A stretch of 64,000 nt of DNA from Deltaproteobacteria bacterium (GCA_016713425.1 JADJPE010000005.1:6988001-7052000); one strand, 5' to 3'; positions 35,763 to 47,281 are shown, counted from the stretch's first letter. Numbers and translations: made by a program. Notes: generated from the sequence alone by a model not told the origin.

Positions 35763-35883
35763 TCGGAAGAACCCGCAGAAACCAGGAACCAGGCCTGGAG
35801 AAGCGCGGTCGAACGACTGGACCGAAGAAGCAGGGCCGAAGAGATTGGTTTTCGGACCGACGTGGCCTATCTAGACTGCCGCC

Positions 35884-37086
35884 GTGGACGACGAAGCGCT
35901 CGCTCTCTTCACCCTCATCGCCCGCGGAGCCGAGGACTTCAAGGCACGCGCCGACCGATGGACCGACGCCGCGGTCGAACAGGCCCTCGAGACCGTGAAG
36001 AGCGTGACGAGCGTAACGAGCGTGGGTTCAGACGTCGCGACGGCGGACTTCGTAAGAACCGCCGAGGCGCTCGTTTCACCCGCCGCCGACGCGCACCGGG
36101 CCACACTCCGAGCGTTGGCCGTGCAGCGCGCCGCGGTGGGCCCCCAGACCGTCTCGCTCTATTCGCCGCTGTATCTGTCGAATGCCTGCACGAATCGCTG
36201 CGTCTACTGCGGGTTCCGGCATGACAATGACATCGCCCGCTTGACCCTAACGGACGCCGCGATTGAACGCGAGGCCACGATGCTTGCGAAATCAGGCGTT
36301 CAAGAGGTCCTGCTCCTCACCGGCGAGGCGCCCGCCCAAGTGGGCGTCGACTACGTCATCCGCGCCATCGAGATCACGAGGTCCAGATTCCGAACGATCG
36401 GACTCGAAGTGTTCCCCATGAGCGTCTCGGAGTACGCGCGGGTCTGTCAGGCCGGGGCGTCGGTACTGACTCTGTATCAAGAGACCTACGATCCGCGCGT
36501 CTACCGCCAGGTTCACCAGGCCGGTCGCAAGCGGAACTTTCAACATCGACTCAGCGCACCTCATCGGGCGGTGGAGGCTGGGTTCCGAAGCATCGGCATC
36601 GGCGCTCTGCTCGGCTTGGGCGACTGGCGGTTCGAGACGTTGGCCCTCGCCCTTCATGCTCGCTTCCTGCAAGCCTTGGCCCCTGATCTCCAGGTCAGCA
36701 TTTCCTTTCCGCGCATTCGAAGCGCCGAAGGCGCGGTGAGTGCGCGCCGTGCCGTCGATGACGACGCCCTCATCCACATGATGTCCGCGCTCCGCGTCTT
36801 GCTTCCCGGTGTCACGCTGGTGCTGTCGACGCGAGAAACGGCCGAACTCCGAGACGCTCTATCTGGGACGCTGGCCACAAAGCTGAGTGCGGGCTCCAAG
36901 ACCAATCCGGGCGGCTACAGCACAGAGGCCACCGACGGACGCGGCGAACAATTCGAGGTCCATGATCATCGGCCAGCCTCGGTGGTGGCCGCCTCGCTGG
37001 TCCAGCGAGGGTTCGGGGTTCGCGGCTACGTGGAGAACATGGGCGGGACGCGGGCGCTCGGGACGCGGCTCACGTTCGTTGGTTAG
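35884..37086 (+). CDS. thiH: 2-iminoacetate synthase ThiH
   Basis: 400 residues from a GTG at 35884. It is a radical SAM enzyme with the cluster motif CTNRCVYCGF, and the ThiH-specific flanks SLYSPLYLSNACTN before it and GEAPAQVGVDYVIRAIE after it; YQETYDPRVYRQVHQAGRK and SISFPRIRSAEG are also typical. ThiH cleaves tyrosine to dehydroglycine (2-iminoacetate) for the thiazole of thiamine under low-oxygen conditions. No other thiamine gene (thiG, thiS, thiE, thiC) and no TPP-riboswitch-like leader are visible. It converges on sodB with six bases between the stops, which include a T run. Confidence 0.94.
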   Translation: MDDEALALFTLIARGAEDFKARADRWTDAAVEQALETVKSVTSVTSVGSDVATADFVRTAEALVSPAADAHRATLRALAVQRAAVGPQTVSLYSPLYLSNACTNRCVYCGFRHDNDIARLTLTDAAIEREATMLAKSGVQEVLLLTGEAPAQVGVDYVIRAIEITRSRFRTIGLEVFPMSVSEYARVCQAGASVLTLYQETYDPRVYRQVHQAGRKRNFQHRLSAPHRAVEAGFRSIGIGALLGLGDWRFETLALALHARFLQALAPDLQVSISFPRIRSAEGAVSARRAVDDDALIHMMSALRVLLPGVTLVLSTRETAELRDALSGTLATKLSAGSKTNPGGYSTEATDGRGEQFEVHDHRPASVVAASLVQRGFGVRGYVENMGGTRALGTRLTFVG

Positions 37087-37092
37087 AGTTTT

Positions 37093-37668
37093 TTAGAGGT
37101 TCTTTTCCGCAAACGCCCAGTTCACGAGCGCCCACCACGCCTCGATGTATTTCGGCCGCGCGTTCCGATAGTCGATGTAGTAAGCGTGCTCCCAGACATC
37201 GCAGGTCAGAATCGGCGTCTTGCCCTCGGTCATCGGATTCCCCGCGTTCGAGGTCGTCGCAATCGAAAGCTTCCCGGCGCCATCCTTGACGAGCCAAGCC
37301 CACCCCGAGCCAAACTGTCCGGCCGCTGCGTTGCTGAATTGCTCTTTGAATTTGGCAAAGCTGCCGAAATCTAGCGCAATGGCCGCCGCGATCTTGCCGG
37401 TAGGCTCTCCGCCCGCGTTGGGCGCCATGCTGTTCCAGTAGAACGTGTGGTTCCAGACCTGGGCCGCTTGATTGAACACGCCACCATCCGTCGTCCGCAC
37501 GAGATCCTCGAGACTCTTCGAAGCAAGGTCCTTGCCTTCCGTTAGAGCGTTCAGCTTCGTCACGTAGGCCTGGTGATGTTTGCCGTGGTGGAAGGACAGC
37601 GTCTCGGCCGAGATGTGGGGCGCGAGCGCGTCAGGCGCGTAAGGTAGTTGGGGCAGTGTGAAAGCCAT
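37093..37668 (-). CDS. sodB: Iron superoxide dismutase
   Basis: 191 residues, standard for Fe-SOD, with ATG at 37666-37668 and AGGAGG seven bases upstream. The metal ligands are in LSFHHGKHHQAYV, VWNHTFYW and DVWEHAYYIDYRN. FNQAAQVWNHTFYW and NAAAGQFGSGWAWLV, with the Gln in AAQ, favour iron over manganese. The enzyme converts superoxide to hydrogen peroxide and oxygen in the cytoplasm; no signal peptide is present. It is downstream of the multiheme cytochrome gene on the same strand, with a 97-bp gap. Confidence 0.97.
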   Translation of the reverse strand: MAFTLPQLPYAPDALAPHISAETLSFHHGKHHQAYVTKLNALTEGKDLASKSLEDLVRTTDGGVFNQAAQVWNHTFYWNSMAPNAGGEPTGKIAAAIALDFGSFAKFKEQFSNAAAGQFGSGWAWLVKDGAGKLSIATTSNAGNPMTEGKTPILTCDVWEHAYYIDYRNARPKYIEAWWALVNWAFAEKNL

Positions 37669-37765
37669 GCTTCATCCTCCTGGGGAATCCAAAACGTTCG
37701 GTGACATCGGCAACGTCGTTGACGTTCGTTCGACTGGACGCCCATCCCACGCACAGGTCTGCCAG

Positions 37766-39742
37766 TCAACTCGCGCGCGCCGATCCACGGCCCGAGGCCA
37801 CGAACGCGGCCGCGCGCCTCCGTCGCAGGCCCCCTCGGCGAGACGCGCATCGCAGACCCAACGCGCCGAAGAACACGAGGAACAAAAGGATCCCAGGCCC
37901 AGATCCGGGCGGCCCGCGAACCGAAGAAGCGCCCCGAACGCCGCCGCCGGCCGTAGCTGCGCAGCCGCACCCGCCCGAATCGTCGAGCGTCGCGCTTTGG
38001 GCTCCGTCCACGTCGACCGCCCCGTCGCTCGGTCCCGCGTCGGGACCACCGCTCGAGGAACCGGGCTTCACAGTCAGGACCGCCGTCGCGACCGCCATCT
38101 CGGTCGGGGGCATCGGCCCTATCGAGCGCCACACGAGGTCGAGGTCATCCCCCGCCTCGGTGCCCATCGCCTCTTCGACCAAGAATCGCACCGTCTGGCC
38201 ATCCACCGACTGATACATCGCCCGGACGGTGATGGTCGCCGTCCGAACCGACGCCACCGCGGGAGCCCGGAAGCGGTAGGTCACGTCATCGTAGTTTCGA
38301 TACGGGGCGGACGCGCCATAGTCGCGCCCCGAGGGCATCATGTCGAGCGCGCGTGGCCGGAAGCCTTCAGGCGGGATACGCGTGTCGGTCAAGATCTGAT
38401 TCATGAGGAGCAGATGATGCGTTCGCTGTCCGCCTATGCCCTCCGCGTAGGCGCCGTGCTCCGTCTCGTAGGTCCGAAGTTGATCGTCGTAGACGAGGTC
38501 ACCCGTGCGCTCATCCCAGGCTCCAGACAAGATGATCGGCCCGTCGCCTTCAGCTTCGCCGCCACCTCCGGTCCCGGCACCGCCGTCCATTTGCAGCGAC
38601 ACCTCGAGATAGACACGCCGCCCCTCAGGATATCCGGTCGGCAGTTTGTGGCCGGTCAGGTTCGTCAGACGAACCGACAGTGCGAAAGGCGCGTCCCCTT
38701 CGACCTCGTCGGCACCCTCTGCGATCTCGCGGATCTCGAGGGCAGCAGCCGACCGAAGAGAGGCCTCGATCCAGGCCGTCACCACCGGAATCTCGCGCGA
38801 GATCGGAAGCGTTGGGTCGAGCACTCGAGCGGCATTCATCACGAAGAGGTTGCCACCGACGAAGCTGTGCACGCTGAGGTCCTCGTACTCCGCGCCATTG
38901 CGCGCGGCTGCCCCGTGCGCGGTCATCATGTGGCAGTCGACGCAGGTGGCACGATCCGCGACAGCCGAATCCGCCCACTCTTCATACGTTCGTTGTTCGT
39001 AGTAGACGGTCCCAAGGTCCGCGCCAGCCGCATCGTGCGCGCGCTCAGCGGGATTGAAGAGGCTGTGGCACCGACCGCACATTTCGGAACTCGCGATGAA
39101 GTCGCTCGCCTCTACGGGGTGGGGTGCGAGATCGCCTCGACCTCGCCGAGCACGTTTCGTGCTGGTCGGGGCGAGCGTGTACTGACCGCTTCCGATGAGC
39201 GGAGGGTCGGTTGGAATCATTCGATGGCATATGTCGCACGCCACGCCAGAATCGACATCCTCGGGCGTGAGCGCGCCGCCATCGCCGGGTGTGCTCCGGC
39301 CTGACAACCATCCGACGGGCATGTGGCAGCGGATGCACAGATCGGAGAGCTCGGGATGGTCTTGATGACTCACGGCCAGGGCCGCCCGAAAGAGCGGATC
39401 GCGCCCCGACAACGCCATCGCGGTGGCTCGATAGGACTGGCCAGGCTCGTTGAAGCCGACCGGATCGAAGGCGTCGTGGCAGCCGCAGTTGGCCGTTGGA
39501 GCCGGCGCGACGGTCAGCTCGAGCGGCTGGGTCCCCGGAAGGCTCACCTCACCCACCAGACTCAGATGGTATTGCAGGAGCAGAATGCCCGCCAACGTGC
39601 TGTTCACGAAGGTGGCATCATATTCTTTGGGCGCCCAGATTGCACCCGCGCACATAGGCCTCGAGACGACAACCGGCGTTCCGTGTGTTATTCGAACCCA
39701 ATGCCGTCGCGAACTAGGCGTCGCGTACGAGACTTGGAGCAC
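37766..39742 (-). CDS. Five-heme c-type cytochrome with MYXO-CTERM-like surface anchor
   Basis: The frame gives 658 residues from a GTG at 39742. Five CXXCH heme sites are present: CGCHDAF, CIRCHMP, CDICHRM, CGRCHSL and CVDCHMM, all in the first half. The second half is beta-rich (LTNLTGHKLPTGYPEGRRVY), resembling the C-terminal domains of multiheme oxidoreductases. The tail carries GGCGCAATAGGG, a hydrophobic helix and an Arg-rich end, a MYXO-CTERM-like sorting signal. A clean signal peptide is not obvious; the best candidate follows an ATG at 39655 (hydrophobic STLAGILLLQYHLSLVG). Electron transfer at the cell surface or in the periplasm is inferred. No heme-cytochrome partner genes lie alongside. 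Confidence 0.85.
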   Translation of the reverse strand: MLQVSYATPSSRRHWVRITHGTPVVVSRPMCAGAIWAPKEYDATFVNSTLAGILLLQYHLSLVGEVSLPGTQPLELTVAPAPTANCGCHDAFDPVGFNEPGQSYRATAMALSGRDPLFRAALAVSHQDHPELSDLCIRCHMPVGWLSGRSTPGDGGALTPEDVDSGVACDICHRMIPTDPPLIGSGQYTLAPTSTKRARRGRGDLAPHPVEASDFIASSEMCGRCHSLFNPAERAHDAAGADLGTVYYEQRTYEEWADSAVADRATCVDCHMMTAHGAAARNGAEYEDLSVHSFVGGNLFVMNAARVLDPTLPISREIPVVTAWIEASLRSAAALEIREIAEGADEVEGDAPFALSVRLTNLTGHKLPTGYPEGRRVYLEVSLQMDGGAGTGGGGEAEGDGPIILSGAWDERTGDLVYDDQLRTYETEHGAYAEGIGGQRTHHLLLMNQILTDTRIPPEGFRPRALDMMPSGRDYGASAPYRNYDDVTYRFRAPAVASVRTATITVRAMYQSVDGQTVRFLVEEAMGTEAGDDLDLVWRSIGPMPPTEMAVATAVLTVKPGSSSGGPDAGPSDGAVDVDGAQSATLDDSGGCGCAATAGGGVRGASSVRGPPGSGPGILLFLVFFGALGLRCASRRGGLRRRRAAAFVASGRGSARAS

Positions 39743-39797
39743 GTAGCTTGGCGAGTGAAGACGAATTCACGGAAGACAAGAACAGGACGGTTCCGCT

Positions 39798-40463
39798 TTG
39801 ATTCAGGCCTACCACGTAACGAAGGTCTACGATCGCGGCGACAAGCCCGCGCTGTCGGACCTGAACCTCGAAATCGACCGCGGTGAGTTCGTATTTCTCA
39901 CCGGGCCATCGGGTGCGGGCAAGACGACTTTCCTTCGCTTGCTGTTCGCGGCCGAGCGACCGACGCGCGGCCAAATATTGGTCAACGGGAGAAACGTCGC
40001 AACGCTCAAGACGCGACAGATCCCCTTCCTCCGCCGTCAGATCGGCGTCATTTTTCAGGACTTCAAGCTCATCGGGCATCGAACCGTCGAAGAGAATGTC
40101 GCGTACGCCCTGCACGTTGCCGGCGGGTCAAGTCGCCGCATCCGAACTCGGGTCGATCACGTGCTGCGCGCCGTCGGCCTTGCGCACAAGGCCCATATGC
40201 TTCCCCCGAGACTCTCGGGCGGTGAGCAGCAGCGAATCGCGATCGCGCGGGCTCTGGTGAACGACCCAGTGCTGCTCCTCGCCGACGAACCGACCGGAAA
40301 CCTGGACGCCGAGATCACGGCAGAGATCATGGCGCTTCTCGAACAAGCCAACGCGCGTGGGTCGACGGTCATCGTTGCGACCCACGACCTCGGGATCCTC
40401 GAGCGCTACCCGAAGCGTACGGTCCGCCTCAAGAACGGCGCCACCGTCGACCCTTCGGCGTGA
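39798..40463 (+). CDS. ftsE: FtsE-type cell-division ABC ATPase, without adjacent ftsX
   Basis: 221 residues from a TTG at 39798 (MIQAYHVTKVYDRG). It has Walker A GPSGAGKTT, the FtsE-typical FLRRQIGVIFQDFKLIGHRT, the ABC signature LSGGEQQRIAIARAL, Walker B VLLLADEPTGNLD and the H-loop VIVATHDLGIL. FtsE pairs with the permease FtsX at the divisome and activates peptidoglycan hydrolases. Downstream, where ftsX is expected, there is a 12-bp repeat array and then nhaA; no FtsX-like frame is present. It could be a related ABC ATPase, but the core sequence is FtsE-like. Confidence 0.88.
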   Translation: MIQAYHVTKVYDRGDKPALSDLNLEIDRGEFVFLTGPSGAGKTTFLRLLFAAERPTRGQILVNGRNVATLKTRQIPFLRRQIGVIFQDFKLIGHRTVEENVAYALHVAGGSSRRIRTRVDHVLRAVGLAHKAHMLPPRLSGGEQQRIAIARALVNDPVLLLADEPTGNLDAEITAEIMALLEQANARGSTVIVATHDLGILERYPKRTVRLKNGATVDPSA

Positions 40464-40528
40464 CCCAAAGTCCCGAGGCAAAGCTTGCGAAAGACACCTG
40501 GAACCGGCCACCGGATGGGTGCCGGCCG

Positions 40529-40648
40529 GGTGTTCAGGCGGGTGTTCAGGCGGGTGTTCAGGCGGGCGCTCAGGCGGACGCTCAGGCGGACGCTCAGGCG
40601 GACGCTCAGGCGGACGCTCAGGCGGACGCTCAGGCGGACGCTCCGCAA
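40529..40648. repeat. 12-bp tandem repeat, about 9-10 units
   Basis: Three units of ggtgttcaggcg (40529-40564) pass through one ggcgctcaggcg into five of gacgctcaggcg (40577-40636), then a partial copy. The array fills most of the ftsE-nhaA gap. The step from one variant to the other suggests expansion from a diverged founder. There are no spacers. Confidence 0.93.
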
Positions 40649-40692
40649 GACCGCCTGGAGATCCGTGTCGCGGTGTGTTACCCACACAGCCT

Positions 40693-42153
40693 ATGTCGGG
40701 TTCGGTGGGGTCTCGCCCAGGCCCTCTGACGTCATCGCCACCTGAAGCGTGGGCGCCCCTTTGGCGACTGGGGCAGCTCGCCTCGCGACCGGTCGATCGC
40801 TTCCTGCGCATCGAAGCGGCGAGCGGCATTCTGCTCTTTTTGGCCGCGGCGATTGCCCTTGGTTGGGCCAATTCGCCCTGGTCCGAATCCTATTGGCATC
40901 TCTGGCACACGCCGATTGGCCTCAAGCTCGGAGGGTTCCAGTTCGAGCGGGACCTCGAATGGTTCGTCAACGACGCCCTGATGGTGATCTTCTTCTTCGT
41001 CGTCGGCATGGAGATCCGGCGCGAGATCTACGATGGCGCACTTTCCGGCTGGCGCCGAGCGGCGCTTCCGACGGCGGCCGCCTTGGGTGGTATGGCGGTC
41101 CCTGCTGGGATCTACCTCGCCTTGGCCGGTGCCCCGCCAACGCACGCGGGCTGGGGCGTACCGATGGCGACCGACATCGCCTTCGCAGTCGGCGTGCTCG
41201 CCATTTTGGGCCCGCGCGTCCCAAACGCTCTGCGGATTCTCCTGCTCGCCCTCGCGGTGATCGATGACCTGGGTGCCATCGTGGTCATCGCGATCTTCTA
41301 TTCGACCGGCGTATCGGTCACCGGTTTCGCCGTCGCAGCCGGGGGCTTCGTGGCCATCTTTGCAATGCAGGGCCTCGGCGTCCGCGCCAAGCTCGCGTAC
41401 ATCGCCCCGGCCATCGTCGCCTGGGGTGGAATCTACAGTGCGGGCGTGCACCCGACGATCGCGGGTGTTATCGTCGGCCTCATCACGCCCGTCCGTGCCT
41501 GGCTCGGCCCCGACGGCTTCGTCGACGGGGTCCGCAAAGAGATCGAGACCGTGGCCGCGACCGACTTCAACACCATGTCCTCGCACGACTTCTCGACGGC
41601 CTTGCGCCACGTCAATGTCGCGCGCCGCGAGGCCATCTCCCCGTCGGAACAACTCACGGTGATGCTCCACCCTTGGGTCGCATTCGTGATCATGCCCATC
41701 TTCGCGTTGGCCAACGCGGGCGTGACCCTGGGCGGCGTGACCTTCGACGGCACCGCGACCCGCGTCGCGTTGGGCGCGGGTCTCGGATTGATCCTCGGAA
41801 AGCCCATTGGCGTTCTGCTCATGTGCGGTCTCACGCTCCGGCTTGGGGTCGCTACGCTCCCCGAAGGCATCGGTCGCCGACACCTGATGGTGCTCGGCCT
41901 GGTCGCTGGCATCGGATTCACCATGGCGCTTTTCATCGCCCAGCTCGCCTTTGAAGATGCAGCTTTCTTGGCTGCAGCCAAGCTCGGCGTCCTGGGCGCC
42001 AGCGTCGTCACTGCGATCCTCGGGCTGCTGGTCGGACGGGTTCTCCTGGGACCCGTCGACAGCCACGCCGGAGAAGCCACCGACGAAGGCAACCTGGGAA
42101 CCACGGCCACCGCGGCCGCAGCCGCAGCCGCCACCGGCGGCGATGAGGCCTGA
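40693..42153 (+). CDS. nhaA: Na+/H+ antiporter NhaA
   Basis: The start is ATG 40693 (486 residues), after the repeat array; upstream in-frame residues are repeat-encoded. The NhaA hallmarks are FFFVVGMEIRREI, the unwound-helix region GVPMATDIAFAVGVLAILG and the essential aspartate pair in LALAVIDDLGAIVVIAIFY; VLGLVAGIGFTMALFIAQLA closes the second inverted half. It has twelve inner-membrane helices and exchanges sodium for protons to control pH and salt. The C-terminal tail is a long Ala/Thr-rich extension. The stop overlaps a possible ATG of the ChaN-like gene. Confidence 0.96.
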   Translation: MSGSVGSRPGPLTSSPPEAWAPLWRLGQLASRPVDRFLRIEAASGILLFLAAAIALGWANSPWSESYWHLWHTPIGLKLGGFQFERDLEWFVNDALMVIFFFVVGMEIRREIYDGALSGWRRAALPTAAALGGMAVPAGIYLALAGAPPTHAGWGVPMATDIAFAVGVLAILGPRVPNALRILLLALAVIDDLGAIVVIAIFYSTGVSVTGFAVAAGGFVAIFAMQGLGVRAKLAYIAPAIVAWGGIYSAGVHPTIAGVIVGLITPVRAWLGPDGFVDGVRKEIETVAATDFNTMSSHDFSTALRHVNVARREAISPSEQLTVMLHPWVAFVIMPIFALANAGVTLGGVTFDGTATRVALGAGLGLILGKPIGVLLMCGLTLRLGVATLPEGIGRRHLMVLGLVAGIGFTMALFIAQLAFEDAAFLAAAKLGVLGASVVTAILGLLVGRVLLGPVDSHAGEATDEGNLGTTATAAAAAAATGGDEA

Positions 42154-43331
42154 AGAAGCCGTGGCCTCGCTCGTCGGTGCCGCCCTCCGAGTCCTCGGAG
42201 TCCGTCTCAGCCTACAAACGCCCATGGGGCGATCGCTCAAGATCGAGGCGCGTCGACTGCTCATCTTGGCGGCGTCCGCCGTCTCGATGTGGGCAACGAG
42301 CTGCCGTCATATGGACGGGGCCACCGAAGCCGGCGGTGCCGCACCGACCTTCGTCTGGCGCTCTCCCGAAGGGCACAGCCACCCGCTTCTCGGGAGAATC
42401 TGGGACACGAGTGCCCAGACCTTCGTCACGGAGGCACAACTGATCGACCGGCTCGCCGGAACTCCGAACGTTCTTCTGGGGGAGATTCACGACAACGAAG
42501 ATCATCACCGACTTCAGGCACGCGTCATTCGCCGACGCGCCCAACAGACGCCCGGGGGTTCCCGTCGCCTCGTCGTCGAAATGCTCACGCTCGACCAACA
42601 GCCGATCATCGATACGGTGCTTCAGGCGGATCCGAACGACGCGAACGCCCTCGGCCGCGCGGTGGCGTGGGACCAATCAGGATGGCCTTCATGGTCGATG
42701 TATCGGCCCGTCTTTCAGGCCGCGCTGAGATCGCGATTCGAAATCAAAGCCGCCAACCTGTCGCGAAGCGACGCGATGAAGATATCCTCGCACGCGCTGG
42801 ACATCGACCAGGACCTCGCCCACCGTCACGGCCTCAACGAGCCCCTGCCCGGCCCACTCGAAGCTTCGCTCGTTCGCGAGCTCATCGAAGGACATTGCAA
42901 TATGCTCCCACAATTCATGATCCCGCCGATGGTGCAGATACAGAGGCTCCGCGATGCGATCATGGCCGACGCGATCCTCGGGGATGCGGAGGAGAAGGCT
43001 GCGGTCAGCGGCCCATCGACGTCGGTCCTCATCGCGGGCCTCGGGCATGTGAGGACCGACCGGGGCGTGCCTTATTACCTGCGAAAGGCAAACGCCTCAT
43101 CGATGAGCATCGGGTTCATTGAAGTCGAAGAGGGCCGGACCGAGCCAGACCACTATGCGGTATCCGCCCCGCCCATCCCCTCCACCGCGAGCAACGACGA
43201 AGACGAAACAACCACTCGCGATGCGCAAGGCGTCAACGACGTAGGGACGAAGCAACGAGCGCCGTTCGATTTCTTGTGGTTCACGGCTCGGAGACAAGAC
43301 CGAGATCACTGCGCAGAACTTCGCGAGCGAT

Positions 43332-45011
<1,680 letters not shown>

Positions 45012-45110
45012 CGCAGTGTTAAGAGTACGCGATCGGACGGGAAAGAGGGGAGCGTAGGACGAACGACGGAGTTCCCTTCAAGTTCGCTTCAAGATGGGCC
45101 GAAAGTCAGT

Positions 45111-45896
45111 CTAACGCGTGGTATCTCCTTGATTTTCGCGCTTCGGTGTACCAGGCGTCTGGGGGATCGGCGCAGACATCTGCGCGGGCTTCGGCGTCGG
45201 CGTCGGCGTCGGCTTCACGGCCCGCCGGGCCCGGATCATCCAGTTGAGCACGAGATCGTGGCGTGCCCCGAGTCGATCCAACGCGCGGAAAAAGAGGTTC
45301 GAGATGGGCACGAGCTGCCGAAGAACCGCGTACCGCTGAAGCTCGAGATTGATCATCTGCCCCACCGTCGCCCACAGGCCCCCCTGCGCTCTTTGCTCGA
45401 CAAGCTCGAGCCCATGTCGAGCAAGAAGCGCCAGAAGTCCGTGACGCGTATAGCGCCAATGATCGTGGGGCGCCTCGTGCGTCGGCCACACACCAGGCAC
45501 GGTGAAGATCAACTGCCCGCCCACACGGAGAACCCGCGCAGCCTCCGACAGGGCTTCTTCGGGCTCCGGCACGTGTTCGAAGACTTGTGTCGCAAGCACC
45601 GCATCGAACGTCGCGTCTTCGAAGGGCAACGGATAGGCGTCTGCGACGACGGTCGGGTTCGTCAGCGTACCTTCGCGGTCGAGGCCGACGTATTCCGAGA
45701 CCCCGGGGCCGAGCATAGGGCGGTAGGGTTGCATTCCACAGCCAATGTCGAGAACTCGACCCGAGCAGTCGGCGAGCACTTCCACGAGATCGTCCCACAG
45801 CGGTGCAAGGTGCAGATAGAGCGGCTGACGCCATGTCGCGCGATGGGGCCGGTACGGATCGGGCGTGGGACGAAAGAGCATCGGGCGTGGCCTCAT
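45111..45896 (-). CDS. Class I SAM-dependent methyltransferase
   Basis: 261 residues with the methyltransferase type 11 layout: motif I RVLDIGCGMQPYRPML, the acidic loop EYVGLDREGTL, DAYPLPFEDATFDAVLATQV (motif II and post), and EEALSEAARVLRVGGQLIFT. A short Thr-Pro-rich tail (KPTPTPTPKPA) follows. The substrate is not evident. The start ATG ends at 45896, one base after the stop codon of the glycosyltransferase gene, so the two form an operon and may act together on a surface glycan or lipid (inference). Confidence 0.92.
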   Translation of the reverse strand: MRPRPMLFRPTPDPYRPHRATWRQPLYLHLAPLWDDLVEVLADCSGRVLDIGCGMQPYRPMLGPGVSEYVGLDREGTLTNPTVVADAYPLPFEDATFDAVLATQVFEHVPEPEEALSEAARVLRVGGQLIFTVPGVWPTHEAPHDHWRYTRHGLLALLARHGLELVEQRAQGGLWATVGQMINLELQRYAVLRQLVPISNLFFRALDRLGARHDLVLNWMIRARRAVKPTPTPTPKPAQMSAPIPQTPGTPKRENQGDTTR

Positions 45897-45897
45897 C

Positions 45898-47055
45898 CTA
45901 TGCGCGAAACTCGCTCGAATGCACTTTCGCCTTTGATGAGGCGCGCGCTTTCGTAGACCGAGCCTGAGCCTTGCCGTAGATCTCGAGGTAGCTCATCAAG
46001 AGCCGTTCGTGCGGCGATCGAGGAACGCACGCCCTACAGGCATCGGCCAGAGAGGCTCGGAGCGCCGGCGACAATAGGATCTCCTCAAGACGCTCGGGCC
46101 AGGCCGATTCTTCGTCGGGCAAGAGCGCCAAAGAAGACGGCCCCAGCACCTCGCGATGGGGCGGGATCGAACTCGCGAGCACCGGAAGCTGGGCCATCAA
46201 CCCTTCGAGCAGCACCAGCGGAAGCCCTTCGAAGCGACTGGGCAAAATCAAAAGGTCGGCCTCCGCGAAGGCGCGATGCGCCGGGCGCGCCCCGAAGAAG
46301 CGCACCTTTTCGCCCAATCCACCCGCCGCCACGATGCCCTCGCAAGCCGAACGCTCGGGCCCGTCGCCAATCACAGCGAGCGTGAACGGCAGATCGCGCA
46401 CGCGCGGATGCGTGAGCGCCGTCAGAAGTCGCGCGCAGCCTTTTTGCGCGACGAGACGACCGACGACCAGAAGGCGCAAGACCGCGGCGGGCACGCGAGG
46501 AAATGCCGGACCCGTCTCTTCATCTCGCTCGGGAGGCAGAGGCGGAGCATTCGGCACGCAGTGAAGAAGCGAGGGCGGCACGAGGGCGGCCAATCGGATC
46601 GCATCGCCGCGCGCGACCGTTGCGAAATGAAGACGGGATCGAATTCGCGCCGACGCCCACAGCACCCAAGGGCTTGGAATCTTCAGCGCGCGATCGGCGG
46701 GAAACCGAGCCGGCGGCAGGAGATGGAAGGTCATGACGGCCGGAAGCCGCCCCACGATCGCGAGCGCGCGTCCCAAGTAACTAGGCGACGGGAGGTGAAC
46801 ATGAACGACGTCGGGCAAGGAAGCCCTGAGCCGCGCCCGAACCCCTTTGTCCCATGCCCAAGGCGTCGATTCCCGGAGCTCCACAAACGGCAAAGAATCA
46901 CCGAGGTCGCGTCGCAGCCCGGTCGCGATGTCGGGCAAACGCGGCGCCTCGATGCGGCTGTCGTGCCCAGCCTCTCTCAGGCATCGATGAAGGGTCGTCG
47001 CGACGCGTTCTGCACCTCCGAAGCCATCGGAGACAAGAAGATGGACGATTCGCAT
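45898..47055 (-). CDS. Family 4 glycosyltransferase (GT-B fold)
   Basis: 385 residues. It starts MRIVHLLVSDGFGGAERVAT, the Gly-rich N-terminal donor-side loop typical of GT4. The C-terminal domain has LRLLVVGRLVAQKGCARLL, AVIGDGPERSACEGIV, FFGARPAHRAFAEADLLILP and the EX7E motif in SRFEGLPLVLLEGLMAQLPV. It should transfer a nucleotide-sugar residue to a lipid-linked or surface glycan; the sugar is unknown. It heads the pair with the methyltransferase gene. Upstream, 47056-47281 is a divergent spacer with short imperfect repeats (tctctcagcgatc type). Confidence 0.94.
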   Translation of the reverse strand: MRIVHLLVSDGFGGAERVATTLHRCLREAGHDSRIEAPRLPDIATGLRRDLGDSLPFVELRESTPWAWDKGVRARLRASLPDVVHVHLPSPSYLGRALAIVGRLPAVMTFHLLPPARFPADRALKIPSPWVLWASARIRSRLHFATVARGDAIRLAALVPPSLLHCVPNAPPLPPERDEETGPAFPRVPAAVLRLLVVGRLVAQKGCARLLTALTHPRVRDLPFTLAVIGDGPERSACEGIVAAGGLGEKVRFFGARPAHRAFAEADLLILPSRFEGLPLVLLEGLMAQLPVLASSIPPHREVLGPSSLALLPDEESAWPERLEEILLSPALRASLADACRACVPRSPHERLLMSYLEIYGKAQARSTKARASSKAKVHSSEFRA

Positions 47056-47281
47056 GCCTATCTCATCTCTCGGTCATCTCTCAGCGATCCTCTCTCAGCG
47101 ATCACTCAGGCCTGAGGGAAGTCATCCAAACTCGCATCCCTGAGATTGGCAAGCGTCCGCGCACGGCCGGTCCTTGCTCGGGGGCAAGCATGACGGCAGC
47201 GAAACCCCTTCGCAAAGCTCCGATTGACATTGTCAGCACCAAAGGATCCATCAGCGCCGAGAGAAGGAGTGCAAGAAATCG

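Noticed and set aside
35763..35883. TPP riboswitch upstream of thiH
   Set aside because: The conserved CTGAGA and other THI-box elements are not present in the expected order in this 120-bp leader.
37658..39304. Plus-strand open frame of 548 codons opposite the multiheme cytochrome
   Set aside because: The minus-strand frame contains five CXXCH sites and an anchor tail, while the plus frame has no recognisable domain.
40529..40648. Iterons of a replication origin
   Set aside because: No Rep or DnaA gene, DnaA boxes or AT-rich unwinding element nearby; similar unrelated arrays occur in many other gaps.
40732..42264. Minus-strand open frame of 510 codons opposite nhaA
   Set aside because: Glu/Asp/Arg/His-rich shadow of a canonical NhaA with the conserved Asp pair.
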